A stretch of DNA of 20,390 nucleotides from CADEDH01 sp047971245 (GTDB lineage: Bacteria > Actinomycetota > Acidimicrobiia > Acidimicrobiales > SZUA-35): contig JBKDZN010000160.1 of the NCBI GenBank assembly GCA_047971245.1, positions 1 through 20,390 on the forward strand. Reading direction: 5' to 3'. Numbering within the stretch: position 1 is the first letter of the stretch; the number at the start of each line of letters is the position of its first letter. The notes beneath the pieces were generated by a model. That model worked only from the letters and a program-made list of their open reading frames with translations. It had not been told where the DNA came from and did no database searches. The position numbers and the translations under genes are program-made. Below, one piece after another: positions 20,351 through 20,390 of the stretch.

Positions 20351-20356
20351 ATCGTA
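20351..20356 (-). promoter_or_regulatory. -10 box TACGAT, leaderless start
   Basis: On the minus strand TACGAT lies 7 nt before the ATG at 20343. The position matches the other leaderless starts in the window. Confidence 0.5.
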
Positions 20357-20390
20357 CCGCAAAACGCCGCCCAGGGACGGGCCGGACCTC

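Overview
The window is high-GC DNA, roughly two-thirds G+C by eye. CarD, a MurA with Asp in place of the catalytic Cys, Actinobacteria-style leaderless promoters and a DUF1800/DUF1501 secreted pair suggest an actinomycete, most likely from the Acidimicrobiia or a near relative. That placement is inference; there is no rRNA or other strong phylogenetic marker here.

Left region (about 1-3600) is accessory, decaying DNA. It holds an intact ribbon-helix-helix antitoxin beside a VapC-like PIN toxin that has lost its middle and its start codon. It also holds a frameshifted C-terminal piece of what looks like a transglutaminase-like protein, a conserved-looking hypothetical gene, a GNAT acetyltransferase remnant, and a 1.2 kb segment bounded by a 43-bp direct repeat. 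The right copy of that repeat is the 3' part of an intact tRNA-Gly(GCC), starting exactly at the anticodon loop, so the segment reads as a remnant integrated element. It carries only unknown genes: one small ORF, one ORF interrupted by an in-frame amber codon, and one gene fragment.

Middle region (3686-9580) is a minus-strand run of housekeeping type. In transcription order it is a DEAD-box RNA helicase, an overlapping N6-adenine DNA methyltransferase without a restriction partner, homoserine O-acetyltransferase (metX), an Fpg/Nei-type DNA glycosylase, a one-pass membrane protein, a small conserved hypothetical, and then tRNA-Gly. A leaderless 15-codon ORF ending in a Cys codon lies directly in front of metX, and its stop codon overlaps the metX start. 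It is a candidate attenuator or coupling peptide.

Right region (9816-20343) holds a serine beta-lactamase-like hydrolase and MurA on the plus strand, then a convergent long acyl-CoA dehydrogenase of the FadE/DmdC type. That dehydrogenase is divergent from a Tat-exported DUF1800-DUF1501 operon across a 109-bp spacer with an 11-bp inverted repeat. Next come a strong hairpin terminator, a class-III aminotransferase translationally coupled to a metallo-beta-lactamase-fold protein that lacks the HxHxDH metal motif, and finally carD and a 57-residue membrane protein on the minus strand.

A recurrent signal is a TANNNT -10 box 6-8 nt upstream of a start codon, at six places, which implies leaderless transcripts. 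Nothing here amounts to a complete new defence or biosynthetic system. The best leads are the metX leader ORF, the metal-site-less MBL/aminotransferase pair, the DUF1800/DUF1501 operon with its inverted-repeat control region, and the tRNA-bounded remnant.
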